DNA from: Flammeovirga pectinis
GTDB taxonomy: Bacteria > Bacteroidota > Bacteroidia > Cytophagales > Flammeovirgaceae
Reading direction: 5' to 3'
Assembly: GCF_003970675.1 (NCBI RefSeq)
Contig: NZ_CP034563.1
Coordinates: 1,347,356-1,411,355, forward strand
DNA: 64,000 nucleotides
Shown: in pieces, positions 17,002-26,456 of the stretch
Layout of the letters: each line of letters opens with the position of its first letter
How positions within the stretch are numbered: the first letter of the stretch is position 1
Notes under the pieces: generated by a model
Told to the model about the DNA's origin: nothing
Seen by the model: only the letters and a program-made list of their open reading frames with translations
Database searches by the model: none
Made by a program: the position numbers and the translations under genes

Positions 17002-19590
17002 TTAGTTTAACTCTGCATAGACATCTTGTGTCTTTGTGCCTTTTTCTTTAATTGTGAGAAGTATTTTATCTTCCAATAAACCCTCTACTTTAGCTTTTAC
17101 TTCGACTTTACCCTTACCTTCTTTCGATTGAAGAATGATAAGTGCTCGCCCATTTGACGTCAATAATTTTCTTGCATTATGTGTCTGCACGTTATTAATA
17201 GCTCCATTATCTACCCCAAGTACTCTTAAGTTCTCTGGAATTTCAAAATTGATTATCCTCTCTTGATTTTTGATTGGAAAACCTTTTGCATCTACTAATT
17301 GAGCTACAACATGTGCTACTTCGTACTCATCATTATCAATAGTAGATTTATCTATAGATAATTTCACTCCTGCTGCCTTACCTGCTGTATGTAAAGTAGT
17401 TTCTATTATCTGACCATTTTTCACACCTACTGCTGTTAGTTTCCCTTTCTCGAAAGGAACTGCCCATTTATAGATATGATCTTCAAATTCTGATAAGTTT
17501 CTTTGGCCTAAACTCTTCTCGTTTAAGAACAATTCTATTGATTCGCAATTAGAGTACATTTCTACACTAATCATTTGTTTTTCAGCATAATTCCAATGAT
17601 TATTAACATCATGCCATTCCCATAATGCATGCTTCCAAGCATTCGGATTTTTTGCTACTAGTAAACCAGAATTTGGGTCTATTTTATTAATAGATTTTTC
17701 AATTTCTTGAGTAGCTATGTACGTATGAGGATCATCAGACCATAACGTTTTAATCATATGATAAGAGGGTTTTGTAAAACCTGCAAAATCTATCATACCC
17801 GCATTATTACCTTTAATAGGCCAAGGTCCTCTAATTTCACCCAAATAATCTATACCTGTCCAAAAGAATGTTCCTGCAATAAATGGTCTGTCCATTACAG
17901 CTTTCCATTCGTGGTATTGAGCTAAATTTTCAGTACCCATTATTACTTTATTTGGATACATTTCGTGTCCATAATCATACAGCACTCTTCTATAACTGTA
18001 GCCTACAATATCTAATGACTTTCCGTATAATGTTTCATGCGATGCAGATGGTAAAATACAATTTGCTACAACAGGTCTAGAGTTATCCATCTCTTTTGTC
18101 CAATCTACTAACTGCTTAGCTGTCATGCCAATATCATATTTTTGATGAGGTAAAGTAGTTAACTTCTCCTTAATTTTAGTGGTAGAATAAGGTGGTTTAG
18201 ACCAGAAATAATTGCCGTTCCAATTCATGTTCCCAAAAAATCCTGTTGCCTTAGCAACTCTTGGATAAGTCCATTCTATCTCGTTACCGATACTCCACTG
18301 AAAAATTGAAGGATGGTTACGGTGAGATTTCATTACAGACTTTAAATCTTCTTCTCCGTAATTTTGGAAATAATTTGCATAGCCTTCCGTTTCTTTATTC
18401 TGAGATTGTTCTTTCTGGTTAAAACGCTTGTCTTTTGGGTAATCCCATTCGTCAAAAAATTCGTCTTGAACTAGAAATCCTAACTCGTCACATAAATCAA
18501 GAAATTCTGATGAAGCTGGGTTGTGCGCTACTCTAATGGCATTACAACCACCATCTTTCAACGTTTGCAAGCGGCGTCTCCAAACATCTTTTGGCACTGC
18601 AGTACCTACAAGGCCAGCATCATGATGTAGACAAACACCTTTAATTTTCATGTTTTCATTGTTTAAGAAAAAACCTGAGTCTGCATCAAACTTTATATTT
18701 CGTATACCAAAATTGCTTGACAATACATCTACTTGTTCATTATCAATAATAAGTTTTGTAACTGCTGTATATAAATGCGGGTTCTCTACACCCCACAATA
18801 TTGGATTAGTTACATTTATTTGTTGAACAACTTCTAATTGTTCGTTCTCATTAATTGAAATTACTTTTATTGCTTCACCAACTTTTTCATTACTCTTATT
18901 GAATAATTCTGTCAACAAATCAAAAGATTTATTGCCTTTGTAGTCGTTCTTAATTGTAGTAGTAATATTTACTAATGCATTGTTATCTTCTATTTCTGGA
19001 GTAGAAATAAATGTACCCCATATTGGAACATACAGTTTATTTGTAACTACTAATTTTACGTTTCTATAGATTCCTGCTCCTGTATACCATCTACTATCTG
19101 CAAACCTTGTATGATCTACTTTTACTGCAATGGTATTTTTTGAATTCTTATTGATATATGGTGTTAAGTCGTAGTAAAAAGGAGAATACCCATAAGGATG
19201 AAAGCCTAATTTTTTACCGTTGATATATACTTCTGAATTATTATATACGCCATCAAAATGGATAAACGCCTTTTGATTATTGTTTAATGCTATATCAAAT
19301 TCTTTTCGGTACCAACCTGTTCCTCCACCATAAATGTATCCGGTTGCAGGAGCAAATTCAGCATTAGCAGAATCGTAATGATTACCAATTACCCAATCAT
19401 GCGGTAATTTGATACTTTCCCAGTCCTTCACACTTACATCTTCACTGCTAAAATTGCTATGATTATTGTCTGTTAAATGGAATTTCCAGTTAAAATTAAA
19501 GTCGTGTTCACGAGCTGTTTTATTTGAGTTTTGGGTGTTACATCCACTACTCAAAACAAACAGAGTGAGTAAATAAATTACATTCTTCAT
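17002..19590 (-). CDS. GH2 family beta-galactosidase, exported lipoprotein
   Basis: Releases galactose from the non-reducing end of agaro-oligosaccharides left by GH117. 862 residues with a lipobox (LSSGC, Cys17), so it acts in the periplasm or at a membrane surface. Domain order: GH2 sugar-binding jelly roll (about 30-190), Ig-like domain (about 195-295), TIM barrel (about 300-620), and C-terminal beta domains including an NHWNYAEKQ segment. Acid/base Glu437 in WSIGNEIEW, nucleophile Glu554 in VIMGTENLAQYH. An attenuator-like hairpin separates it from the upstream binding-protein gene. Galactosidase rather than glucuronidase or mannosidase is inferred from the agar context. Confidence 0.88.
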   Translation of the reverse strand: MKNVIYLLTLFVLSSGCNTQNSNKTAREHDFNFNWKFHLTDNNHSNFSSEDVSVKDWESIKLPHDWVIGNHYDSANAEFAPATGYIYGGGTGWYRKEFDIALNNNQKAFIHFDGVYNNSEVYINGKKLGFHPYGYSPFYYDLTPYINKNSKNTIAVKVDHTRFADSRWYTGAGIYRNVKLVVTNKLYVPIWGTFISTPEIEDNNALVNITTTIKNDYKGNKSFDLLTELFNKSNEKVGEAIKVISINENEQLEVVQQINVTNPILWGVENPHLYTAVTKLIIDNEQVDVLSSNFGIRNIKFDADSGFFLNNENMKIKGVCLHHDAGLVGTAVPKDVWRRRLQTLKDGGCNAIRVAHNPASSEFLDLCDELGFLVQDEFFDEWDYPKDKRFNQKEQSQNKETEGYANYFQNYGEEDLKSVMKSHRNHPSIFQWSIGNEIEWTYPRVAKATGFFGNMNWNGNYFWSKPPYSTTKIKEKLTTLPHQKYDIGMTAKQLVDWTKEMDNSRPVVANCILPSASHETLYGKSLDIVGYSYRRVLYDYGHEMYPNKVIMGTENLAQYHEWKAVMDRPFIAGTFFWTGIDYLGEIRGPWPIKGNNAGMIDFAGFTKPSYHMIKTLWSDDPHTYIATQEIEKSINKIDPNSGLLVAKNPNAWKHALWEWHDVNNHWNYAEKQMISVEMYSNCESIELFLNEKSLGQRNLSEFEDHIYKWAVPFEKGKLTAVGVKNGQIIETTLHTAGKAAGVKLSIDKSTIDNDEYEVAHVVAQLVDAKGFPIKNQERIINFEIPENLRVLGVDNGAINNVQTHNARKLLTSNGRALIILQSKEGKGKVEVKAKVEGLLEDKILLTIKEKGTKTQDVYAELN

Positions 19591-19673
19591 TTGTCATTTA
19601 GAGTTATCAACCTCCCTATTTTCTACCCCTGAGTATTTGACATGATAGAATTAATAAAAAACAAGGAAGTTAA

Positions 19674-19705
19674 ATGGAGTACTTCAGTGTACCGAAGTAC
19701 TCCAT
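19674..19705 (-). terminator. Intra-operon hairpin/attenuator after the SusCD-binding protein block
   Basis: Perfect 12-base arms ATGGAGTACTTC (19674-19685) and GAAGTACTCCAT (19694-19705), loop 8 bases, followed on the minus strand by a U-rich run. It lies between the glycan-binding lipoprotein and the GH2 gene and probably lowers expression of the enzymes relative to susCD. Confidence 0.7.
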
Positions 19706-19720
19706 ATATTTTGGTTTTAA

Positions 19721-21313
19721 TTATGGTCTTAAATTCACTTCAGAAATTGTAAAATCATCCATGTAGAAGTTCAGAATAGAAGTGTTTGCAGGGTTATTAC
19801 CTCTTAACATCATCTGGTATTCTCCTGTATCTGGGAAACTTTGGAATGTTATACGAGCATACACCCACTTACCTACAGGTGTTTCTGTAGTAAAGTTAAA
19901 CCTACCTGTTCCCCAATCAGTACCTGGACCAAAGAAGAAGACAATATTAGGAACCTCTCCGGCAGCATCATCAATAGTACTTGTACCACTAATTACTTTT
20001 ACCCAAACACCGATTTCATAATTTTTCCCAGCTTCTGCTTTAAATGTTATGTGTTCGTTGTTTCCATCTTTATGGCCTATGATTGCACCTTGACTTGGAT
20101 TTAGCGCTAATTTTGCACTTTTAGCACCAGATCTAGCATCTTCTTCTACTACATCTAAAGTATATCCATCCCAAGGAGCACCCCACCATAAATATGGCCA
20201 ATTTGCAGCTGTTGAAGCTTCGAAACTTTGATCGAAAGATACTGCTTCTAATATGTTTGTTGACGGCTTAAATACTAATAAATTATCAGTAAAGGCTGTT
20301 GCTTTTACAAAGTCTGTTGTCTGTAAAGTACCTGGTGTGTAAGAAACATAAATTAAATCATCATTATATAAAGTTTCATTTTCTAATGCAATCAATACAA
20401 CGTTTCCTTCTTCAGAGTCAATCATAACAGTTTGAATAGTTGGTATCCATTCTGTTTCGTTATTCATCATCTTAACAGAGAAGTTATCTGAATTAATAGA
20501 AGCCGGATCCATTTCTCTTGAGAAGTCGAGTGCAATATATCCACCTTTCTCGTAGATATCAGTTAACCTAACTGGCTGATCTGATGGAACAACTTTAATT
20601 AGATTATCAAAAGACAAAGTATCAGCACCATAAGGTCTTGATCTGTCTGCTATTACAGCAACAGAATATGTTCCTAAACGCTTGTATAAAACGTCTGTTT
20701 CGTCTGCAGTTCCGTCAGTAATTAGTGCCTGTTCATAAATAACTTCACTTGGTGTACCTCCTTCAAAAGTATATTCTAAACGAGCAGGTTCACCTTTAGA
20801 ACTATAGAAGAATCTAACAGAATTTCCTGCCATTAATTCATTCTCTGTAGTAAAGTCAAGATTTGCACCTAAAGAACCGTCTGTATTTACATACTTTGCA
20901 GTTAAAGTTAATTCTACAGGGTCTAAAACGGTAACTGTATATGTTGTGTCTAATTGAGTTCCTACTTGTGTAGAATCTACAAAAGCACTTGTTGAGAAAG
21001 TTTGACTTAACTTCACATCATACTGACCAACTGAATTAAACACAACATGAATTACATCTTTATCTGATGTTGTTACATTGTCTGTTCCTTCTATTGTTGC
21101 CCCCGATGGTAAAGTCCATGTTCTAGAAGTTACACCTCTAGATACATCACCAAAAGAGATATTTCCACCAATTTCTACTCTGTTGTCAAAATCTCCTTCA
21201 GAAGAATAAACAACGTGGTGACTTGGTTCTGCTCCTGGAGCTTCCCATTCCGTCTGACAGCCAAAAAGTATTGCTACCAGAGAAAATAATAATATATGAT
21301 TAAATCTTTTCAT
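19721..21313 (-). CDS. Surface glycan-binding lipoprotein (SusE/F position) with PKD-like and CBM-like domains
   Basis: 530 residues, lipobox ILFGC (Cys19). After a short linker there is a PKD-like domain (about 45-130: SFGDVSRGVTSRTWTLPSGA ... VFNSVGQYDVKLSQ), a second Ig-like domain, then a domain from about 235 with a SusE-like strand pattern, and a C-terminal CBM4/CBM22-like jelly roll (about 375-530: SFDQSFEAS ... YMDDFTISEV). Placed directly after susD, it is the third component of the outer-membrane glycan receptor and should bind agar oligosaccharides. The family is variable in sequence, so ligand specificity rests on context. Confidence 0.85.
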   Translation of the reverse strand: MKRFNHILLFSLVAILFGCQTEWEAPGAEPSHHVVYSSEGDFDNRVEIGGNISFGDVSRGVTSRTWTLPSGATIEGTDNVTTSDKDVIHVVFNSVGQYDVKLSQTFSTSAFVDSTQVGTQLDTTYTVTVLDPVELTLTAKYVNTDGSLGANLDFTTENELMAGNSVRFFYSSKGEPARLEYTFEGGTPSEVIYEQALITDGTADETDVLYKRLGTYSVAVIADRSRPYGADTLSFDNLIKVVPSDQPVRLTDIYEKGGYIALDFSREMDPASINSDNFSVKMMNNETEWIPTIQTVMIDSEEGNVVLIALENETLYNDDLIYVSYTPGTLQTTDFVKATAFTDNLLVFKPSTNILEAVSFDQSFEASTAANWPYLWWGAPWDGYTLDVVEEDARSGAKSAKLALNPSQGAIIGHKDGNNEHITFKAEAGKNYEIGVWVKVISGTSTIDDAAGEVPNIVFFFGPGTDWGTGRFNFTTETPVGKWVYARITFQSFPDTGEYQMMLRGNNPANTSILNFYMDDFTISEVNLRP

Positions 21314-21344
21314 TTCGATTTCTTCTTCTAGTTTAAAATACTTA

Positions 21345-23063
21345 TTAGTTGCTAGTTAACCCAGTGTTAATTTGCTTCTCACTTGTAGGAATTGGATAGA
21401 AATCATGCACTTCTGAATCATAAATTTCAGAAGAAACTGCATAATCTGGTCTAATTCTTTCTACAATAAATAGAGGTGGTTGATTTTGAATAGATTCAAA
21501 GTTTTTAAGTCTCCATTCTTCATCTTGACGATTCTTTTTAAGTACTTCGCCAGTAATTCCCCATCTAATAAGATCTCTCCATCTATGTCCTTCAAAACAT
21601 AATTCTAAAGGTCTTTCTACCATTCTTAAGTGCGTTCTTACTGTTTCTGCAGAAGGAACTACTTGAGCATGAGGAGTACCAGTTACTTGAACACTCTCGT
21701 GAAGTGCTGGAAAAGTACCTCCATTTTCTGCTATATAAAGAGCTAATGTTTTCACACCTGCTCTTGCTCTAACCATATCAATGTAAGTCATGGCTGTAGT
21801 AAAATCATTTGATCCTTCAAGCACTGCTTCAGCATACATTAATAGTACATCTGCATAACGGATATGTCTCCAATTAATTCCTGATCTACCTTGAGCATCT
21901 TCGTATTGTTTTTTGTACCAGTTAGAGAACTTTTTAATGTAAGCCGATTGACCATATGCCCAACCTGTTTTCTCTCCTGTCAACTCTTCAAAATACAATC
22001 CATCATATTCTCTTGGTACTATAGAAGTATACATTCTTTGAGATGTAGTAAAACCTTCATTAATAGTATTGGTAGGATCCATTTCATCATACACCATAAG
22101 CTCATGCATATAGTAAGATGCTATTACGGTATTATACCCACCTGCACTTAATGGAGCAGTTTGCGTACACATATTTGTTGCTTCACCCGATGTTTCAAAA
22201 GGGTTATCATCAATTGTTTCACCCGAAGCACCTGGTTTCAACACATCAGAATAAGCTACCTCAAAGACTGACTCAGCATTGTATTCGTTTTCATCAGAGA
22301 AATTATCACCAATATTTGCTACTAAACTGTAAACTCTACTATCAATTACTTCTTTAAAATAAGTAGCGGCTTTTGTATAATCCTTGTCATATAATGCCAC
22401 TTTACCTAATAGAGAAGTAGCTGCTCCCCATGTTACACGACCAATGTTTCCGTTTCCACCCCACTCTAAAGGAAGGTGTTTTTTAGCAAACTCTAAATCT
22501 GGTATAATTACTTCACTTGTAACAGTTGCTTTATCAGAAATGTCTTTATTTAACTGATCTGGATCAGTAACAATATCTAAATGCACTACTGCACCATTGT
22601 AAGAATTTACAAGTTCGAAGTAGAAGAATGCTCTTAAAAACTTAGCTTGAGCCTCAATTTCAGTTTTCTCATCAGCAGTTAAATTAGCATCTTCATTTGC
22701 TAAGTTTACAATTACTTGATTAGCTCTGAAAATACCCACATATGCTTCGTTCCATTTATTTTGAACATGCTCTGAAGCATCATTCACCGTTAATTCTGAG
22801 AATGGATATTGAGGGTACCAGTTTTCTGTACCTGCCATATCTGCTCTTACCATTTCGTAACTTATTTTAGCTCCACTTAAAGAACTAAATTGTAAAGCAC
22901 CATAAACAGTATTTAAAGCTTTATTAAAATCCTCGTTAGATTTCCAGAAACTTGCTGGTGTAATACTGTTAGGATTTTCTTGAGTTAAGAATTTATCTTC
23001 GCTACAGCCGATCATTACCACAGCAGAGATCAATCCTAATATTAAATTATTAATCTTTTTCAT
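21345..23063 (-). CDS. SusD/RagB-family outer-membrane lipoprotein (agar locus)
   Basis: 572 residues, lipobox VMIGC (Cys20), then the SusD N-terminal signature EDKFLTQENPNSITPASFWKS. Helical TPR-like scaffold with SusD motifs such as AQAKFLRAFFYFELVN, GRVTWGAATSLLGKVALY and the C-terminal RYADVLLMYAEA ... MVERPLELCFEGHRWRDLIRWG. It forms the lid over the SusC channel and captures the oligosaccharide. Gap to susC is 21 bases and to the binding protein 31 bases, indicating co-transcription. Confidence 0.95.
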   Translation of the reverse strand: MKKINNLILGLISAVVMIGCSEDKFLTQENPNSITPASFWKSNEDFNKALNTVYGALQFSSLSGAKISYEMVRADMAGTENWYPQYPFSELTVNDASEHVQNKWNEAYVGIFRANQVIVNLANEDANLTADEKTEIEAQAKFLRAFFYFELVNSYNGAVVHLDIVTDPDQLNKDISDKATVTSEVIIPDLEFAKKHLPLEWGGNGNIGRVTWGAATSLLGKVALYDKDYTKAATYFKEVIDSRVYSLVANIGDNFSDENEYNAESVFEVAYSDVLKPGASGETIDDNPFETSGEATNMCTQTAPLSAGGYNTVIASYYMHELMVYDEMDPTNTINEGFTTSQRMYTSIVPREYDGLYFEELTGEKTGWAYGQSAYIKKFSNWYKKQYEDAQGRSGINWRHIRYADVLLMYAEAVLEGSNDFTTAMTYIDMVRARAGVKTLALYIAENGGTFPALHESVQVTGTPHAQVVPSAETVRTHLRMVERPLELCFEGHRWRDLIRWGITGEVLKKNRQDEEWRLKNFESIQNQPPLFIVERIRPDYAVSSEIYDSEVHDFYPIPTSEKQINTGLTSN

Positions 23064-23084
23064 ATAAAAAATCTTTTGTAGTTT

Positions 23085-26000
23085 CTAGAAGTTTAATTTC
23101 ACACCGCCTAAGAATCTTCTTGATACTGGATAGTTACCAGCATCAACACCTCTCATGTAAAGACCATCACCACCAACTTCTGGGTCATAACCTTTGTAGT
23201 TTGTAAATGTGAAAGGGTTTTGAGCAGTTACATAGAATCTTAATGAATTTATCTTGTCATTAAAAATCTTGTTAGGAATAGTATATCCTAAAGTCATGTT
23301 TCTGATTCTCAAATAAGTACCATCTTCTAAGAAGTAATCTGATCTTGCTCTTGTGTTTTCGTGCTCTTGGTTATTTCTTGCTGTTGGAATGTTAGAATCT
23401 GCATTCTGAGGAGTCCACATATAAAGTTGGTCTTTATGGCGCGAGTTACCGTAAGCATATAATTGAGAACCGTTGTAAATTTTCGATCCTTGAGAGTAGT
23501 ACAATTGCATGTAGAAATCAAAACCTTTATAAGATGCATTAATACCCATACCCATGTTGAACTTTGCTTGTCCTGAACCCGAATATACTCTATCGTTATC
23601 ATCAATTACACCATCACCGTTTTGATCTTTGTACATCATGTCACCAATCAAAGCACTACCGTTCAATTCTTTATAAGCTTCAAGTTGTTCAGAAGTTTTA
23701 ATTACACCTTGATTCTCTAACAAGAAGAATGCTCCTGCTTCGTACCCTTTAATTAAGAATGTTGTTGGATCTGTTCTTTCACCTCTTGAAGTAACTGGAA
23801 CACCACCACTTAATGCAAAGCCTTCTAAACCATTTAAGTCTGTAACTTTATTTTGATTTTTGGCAAATGTACCTGTAACACTCCATTGGAACCCATTCTC
23901 GTAAGCTTGCTTGTATGATAATGATAATTCAAGACCTTGGTTATACATATCACCTGCATTCACTACAATATTATTGTAAAAATTTACAGCTCTTGTTGCC
24001 CAAGTACCAGAAGAAGGTGCTAAACGTTGGTTTAGTAACATATCTTCCTTATCATTTCTATACACATCTGCAGTGAATTGTAAACGGTCGTTGAACATAC
24101 TAATATCAAGACCAATGTTTTTAGATACTGTTGTTTCCCATTTAATACCTTGGTTTGAATATTGTCTTTGGATTGCTCCTACACCAAGTTCCTCACTTCC
24201 TTCTGGTCCGTATGGATAATCTACACCAGATTCAATAACCGGAATGTACATATAAGGATCTATGTTTTGATTACCTACTTCACCATAACTTGCTCTAACT
24301 TTTAAGTTGTTTACAAAGCTTAAAGAGGTACTATTCTTAAAGAAGTTTTCTTCAGAAATATTCCAACCTACAGAACCACCGTAAAAAGTACCATATCTAT
24401 TTGCTTCAGAGAAGTTAGAAGAACCATCATTTCTTACACTGAAAGATGCTAAATACTTGTTATCATAGTTGTATTGTGCTCTAAACATTTTACCAACTAA
24501 TGATTGCGTATTTTTAGAACCGTATGGTTTTGTAGATGTTGTACCTGCGCCTAACACTGGAGTACTGTTACTTAATAAACCAACTACACCAACACCCATT
24601 TGTTTATAGTTGTACTCTTCCCAAGAATATACAGCTGTTAAACCAATAGTATGTTTACCAAAAGAATGATCATACTTTAAGATATTTTCTAAAGTAACAC
24701 CAGAGTTAGACAAGTAATCCTCGTTTAACATAGCGTCTACGTTAGAGCCAGCAGGCACTAAACCGTTCTCATTATACACTAAGAACTGAGGTCTAAAAAA
24801 GTTACGCTCATATTCCCAAGTATTTCTACCAAGATTTACTTGATATTTTAAACCTTTAACGAATTCATACTCTAGCGTTAGTGCCATGTTAGTTGACAGT
24901 ACATCACGTTGATCTGTGTTGTTTAATTGTCTAGCTAAGTACCCATATTGCTGTGCATTTTGAGATGCAACAAAGATTCCATTATCACCAACACTTTGTG
25001 CATCTGATAAAGCTGGATCCCAAGGTCTCTGCACAATTGCAAGTTCATACAATGCCCAAGGTTCTTGCTGTGTAGTCTCGTCTGTAATACCTAAAGAAGC
25101 AAATGCTCTAAATTTATTCTTCTTAAACTCTCCGTTTACACGAGTTGTAAATCTCTCGAAGCCAGAATTAATCATTACCCCATCTTGGTTAAAGTAGTTT
25201 GTAGAAACATTAAATTTCAACTCTTTAGTACCTCCAGAAATTCCTAAGTTATAACTTTGAATAGCAGCGTTATTCTTTTGAACATCACCAACAAAATCAC
25301 TGTTATTATATAAGGCATTAGGATTAAATAAGAATGTTATTGGCTCTTGTCCAACTGCATTTAACCTTGTTTTCTCTACATATAACTGCTCTGTGGTATT
25401 CATTAATGGAGTACCCGAAGTAATGTTTTGAACACCTGCGTATCCAGAAAAATCTACGTTTAAAGACCCTTCTTTACCTCTTTTAGTAGTAATTAAGATA
25501 ACACCACCTGCAGCCCTTGTACCGTAGATAGATGCAGATGCTCCATCTTTTAATACATCTATACTTTCAATTTGCTCTGGTGCAATGTTTGGATTACCCT
25601 GAAATGGTATTCCATCTACAATGTATAAAGGTGCACCTGCTGATGTTGCTGAAACAACACCACGAATCTGAATATTCGATTCAGAACCAGGTCTACCTGA
25701 ACTTGCTTGAACATCTACCCCAGCAATTTGACCTTGAAGCGATTCTCCAAGATCTGAAGTAGGCACTTTTAATATAGCGTCTGATTTTATGACACCAACA
25801 GCACCTGTTATTTCTTTCTTTTTCTGTGTACCATAACCTATCACAACCACTTCTTCTAGTGCTTCCGTGTCCATCTCAAGGCTAATTGAAATAATTGTCT
25901 CCGAAGTTACTGGTAGTACTTGTTGCACATATCCAATAAATGAAGCAACGATAGATTCTCCTGGCTCAACAACCAATGAGAATTCACCATCAAAGTTTGT

Positions 26001-26174
26001 AATAGTTCCTTTTGTTGTTTTTTCTATAAAGATATTCACACCTGGTAGTGGCTCTCCTGTCGAAGCATCTACAACTTGGCCTTTTAAAACATTCTGTGCG
26101 TATCCATCAAATGATATGATAGAAAACAACGTTAAAATCAGAATAATTTTAAAAAATACATAAGCTTTATTCAT
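23085..26174 (-). CDS. SusC/RagA-family TonB-dependent outer-membrane transporter (agar locus)
   Basis: 1029 residues: signal peptide (1-26, ending DGYAQ), carboxypeptidase-regulatory-like domain (LKGQVVDASTGEPLPGVNIFIEK), TonB box region with EEVVVIGYGTQKKKEITG, plug domain (LQGQIAGVDVQ ... LYIVDGIPF ... IDVLKDGASASIYGTRAAGG) and a large beta-barrel ending in RRFLGGVKLNF. It imports agar oligosaccharides with energy from TonB/ExbBD. It is the first gene of the locus, with 282 bases to the divergent regulator; that region holds the shared operator candidate and a palindrome. Confidence 0.96.
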   Translation of the reverse strand: MNKAYVFFKIILILTLFSIISFDGYAQNVLKGQVVDASTGEPLPGVNIFIEKTTKGTITNFDGEFSLVVEPGESIVASFIGYVQQVLPVTSETIISISLEMDTEALEEVVVIGYGTQKKKEITGAVGVIKSDAILKVPTSDLGESLQGQIAGVDVQASSGRPGSESNIQIRGVVSATSAGAPLYIVDGIPFQGNPNIAPEQIESIDVLKDGASASIYGTRAAGGVILITTKRGKEGSLNVDFSGYAGVQNITSGTPLMNTTEQLYVEKTRLNAVGQEPITFLFNPNALYNNSDFVGDVQKNNAAIQSYNLGISGGTKELKFNVSTNYFNQDGVMINSGFERFTTRVNGEFKKNKFRAFASLGITDETTQQEPWALYELAIVQRPWDPALSDAQSVGDNGIFVASQNAQQYGYLARQLNNTDQRDVLSTNMALTLEYEFVKGLKYQVNLGRNTWEYERNFFRPQFLVYNENGLVPAGSNVDAMLNEDYLSNSGVTLENILKYDHSFGKHTIGLTAVYSWEEYNYKQMGVGVVGLLSNSTPVLGAGTTSTKPYGSKNTQSLVGKMFRAQYNYDNKYLASFSVRNDGSSNFSEANRYGTFYGGSVGWNISEENFFKNSTSLSFVNNLKVRASYGEVGNQNIDPYMYIPVIESGVDYPYGPEGSEELGVGAIQRQYSNQGIKWETTVSKNIGLDISMFNDRLQFTADVYRNDKEDMLLNQRLAPSSGTWATRAVNFYNNIVVNAGDMYNQGLELSLSYKQAYENGFQWSVTGTFAKNQNKVTDLNGLEGFALSGGVPVTSRGERTDPTTFLIKGYEAGAFFLLENQGVIKTSEQLEAYKELNGSALIGDMMYKDQNGDGVIDDNDRVYSGSGQAKFNMGMGINASYKGFDFYMQLYYSQGSKIYNGSQLYAYGNSRHKDQLYMWTPQNADSNIPTARNNQEHENTRARSDYFLEDGTYLRIRNMTLGYTIPNKIFNDKINSLRFYVTAQNPFTFTNYKGYDPEVGGDGLYMRGVDAGNYPVSRRFLGGVKLNF

Positions 26175-26330
26175 ACTTGTATTTAGTTAATTTAGATAAA
26201 AGAGTAGTAAGAGCTTTTCAATCAAATGAAATAGTTGCTTTAAAAAGTAAGCGTCTTACAACCGTTACAATTAAGTGTTCGCGAAACCCTTAACAAATAT
26301 GTGTGAATGAAATTTAAAAATCATATATTT

Positions 26331-26346
26331 GACTAGATCAAAACTC
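26331..26346 (-). promoter_or_regulatory. Candidate operator shared with the GH16 upstream region
   Basis: Read on the minus strand: AGTTTTGATCTAGTCA. The region upstream of the GH16 agarase has AGTTTTTATCTAGTCA (31401-31416) in the same orientation to its gene; 15 of 16 bases agree. It overlaps the last base of the regulator's -7 box, so a bound protein could also affect the regulator's own transcription. Confidence 0.5.
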
Positions 26347-26375
26347 AACACAGCTAATAATATCTATTAATTTAC

Positions 26376-26394
26376 CTTGTCAGTACTAGACAAG
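26376..26394. repeat. Inverted repeat upstream of the regulator gene
   Basis: CTTGTC (26376-26381) and GACAAG (26389-26394) flank AGTACTA, whose first six bases are themselves palindromic. The inner strand TGTCTAGTA (minus strand) is identical to a segment of the tandem repeat upstream of GH86 (8595-8603). Confidence 0.5.
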
Positions 26395-26456
26395 ATTTTT
26401 ATAACTTATTGATATTAAGTTTTTTAATTTTTATAAAAACAATATTTTACTTAATT

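Larger units (their letters stand above)
26175..26456. promoter_or_regulatory. Divergent control region between susC and the TPR/HTH regulator
   Basis: 282 bases holding promoters of both genes. For the + strand there is a Bacteroidota-type -7 box TATATTTG at 26324-26331. On the - strand ATATTTG near 26293-26299 is a one-mismatch candidate for susC. The region also holds the 16-base element at 26331-26346, an inverted repeat at 26376-26394 and a CGCG-containing block at 26275-26290. Confidence 0.6.

Noticed and set aside
23327..23605. 92-residue frame inside the agar-locus susC on the same strand
   Set aside because: It lies in another frame of a clear SusC beta-barrel, has low-complexity composition and no start region; a shadow frame.
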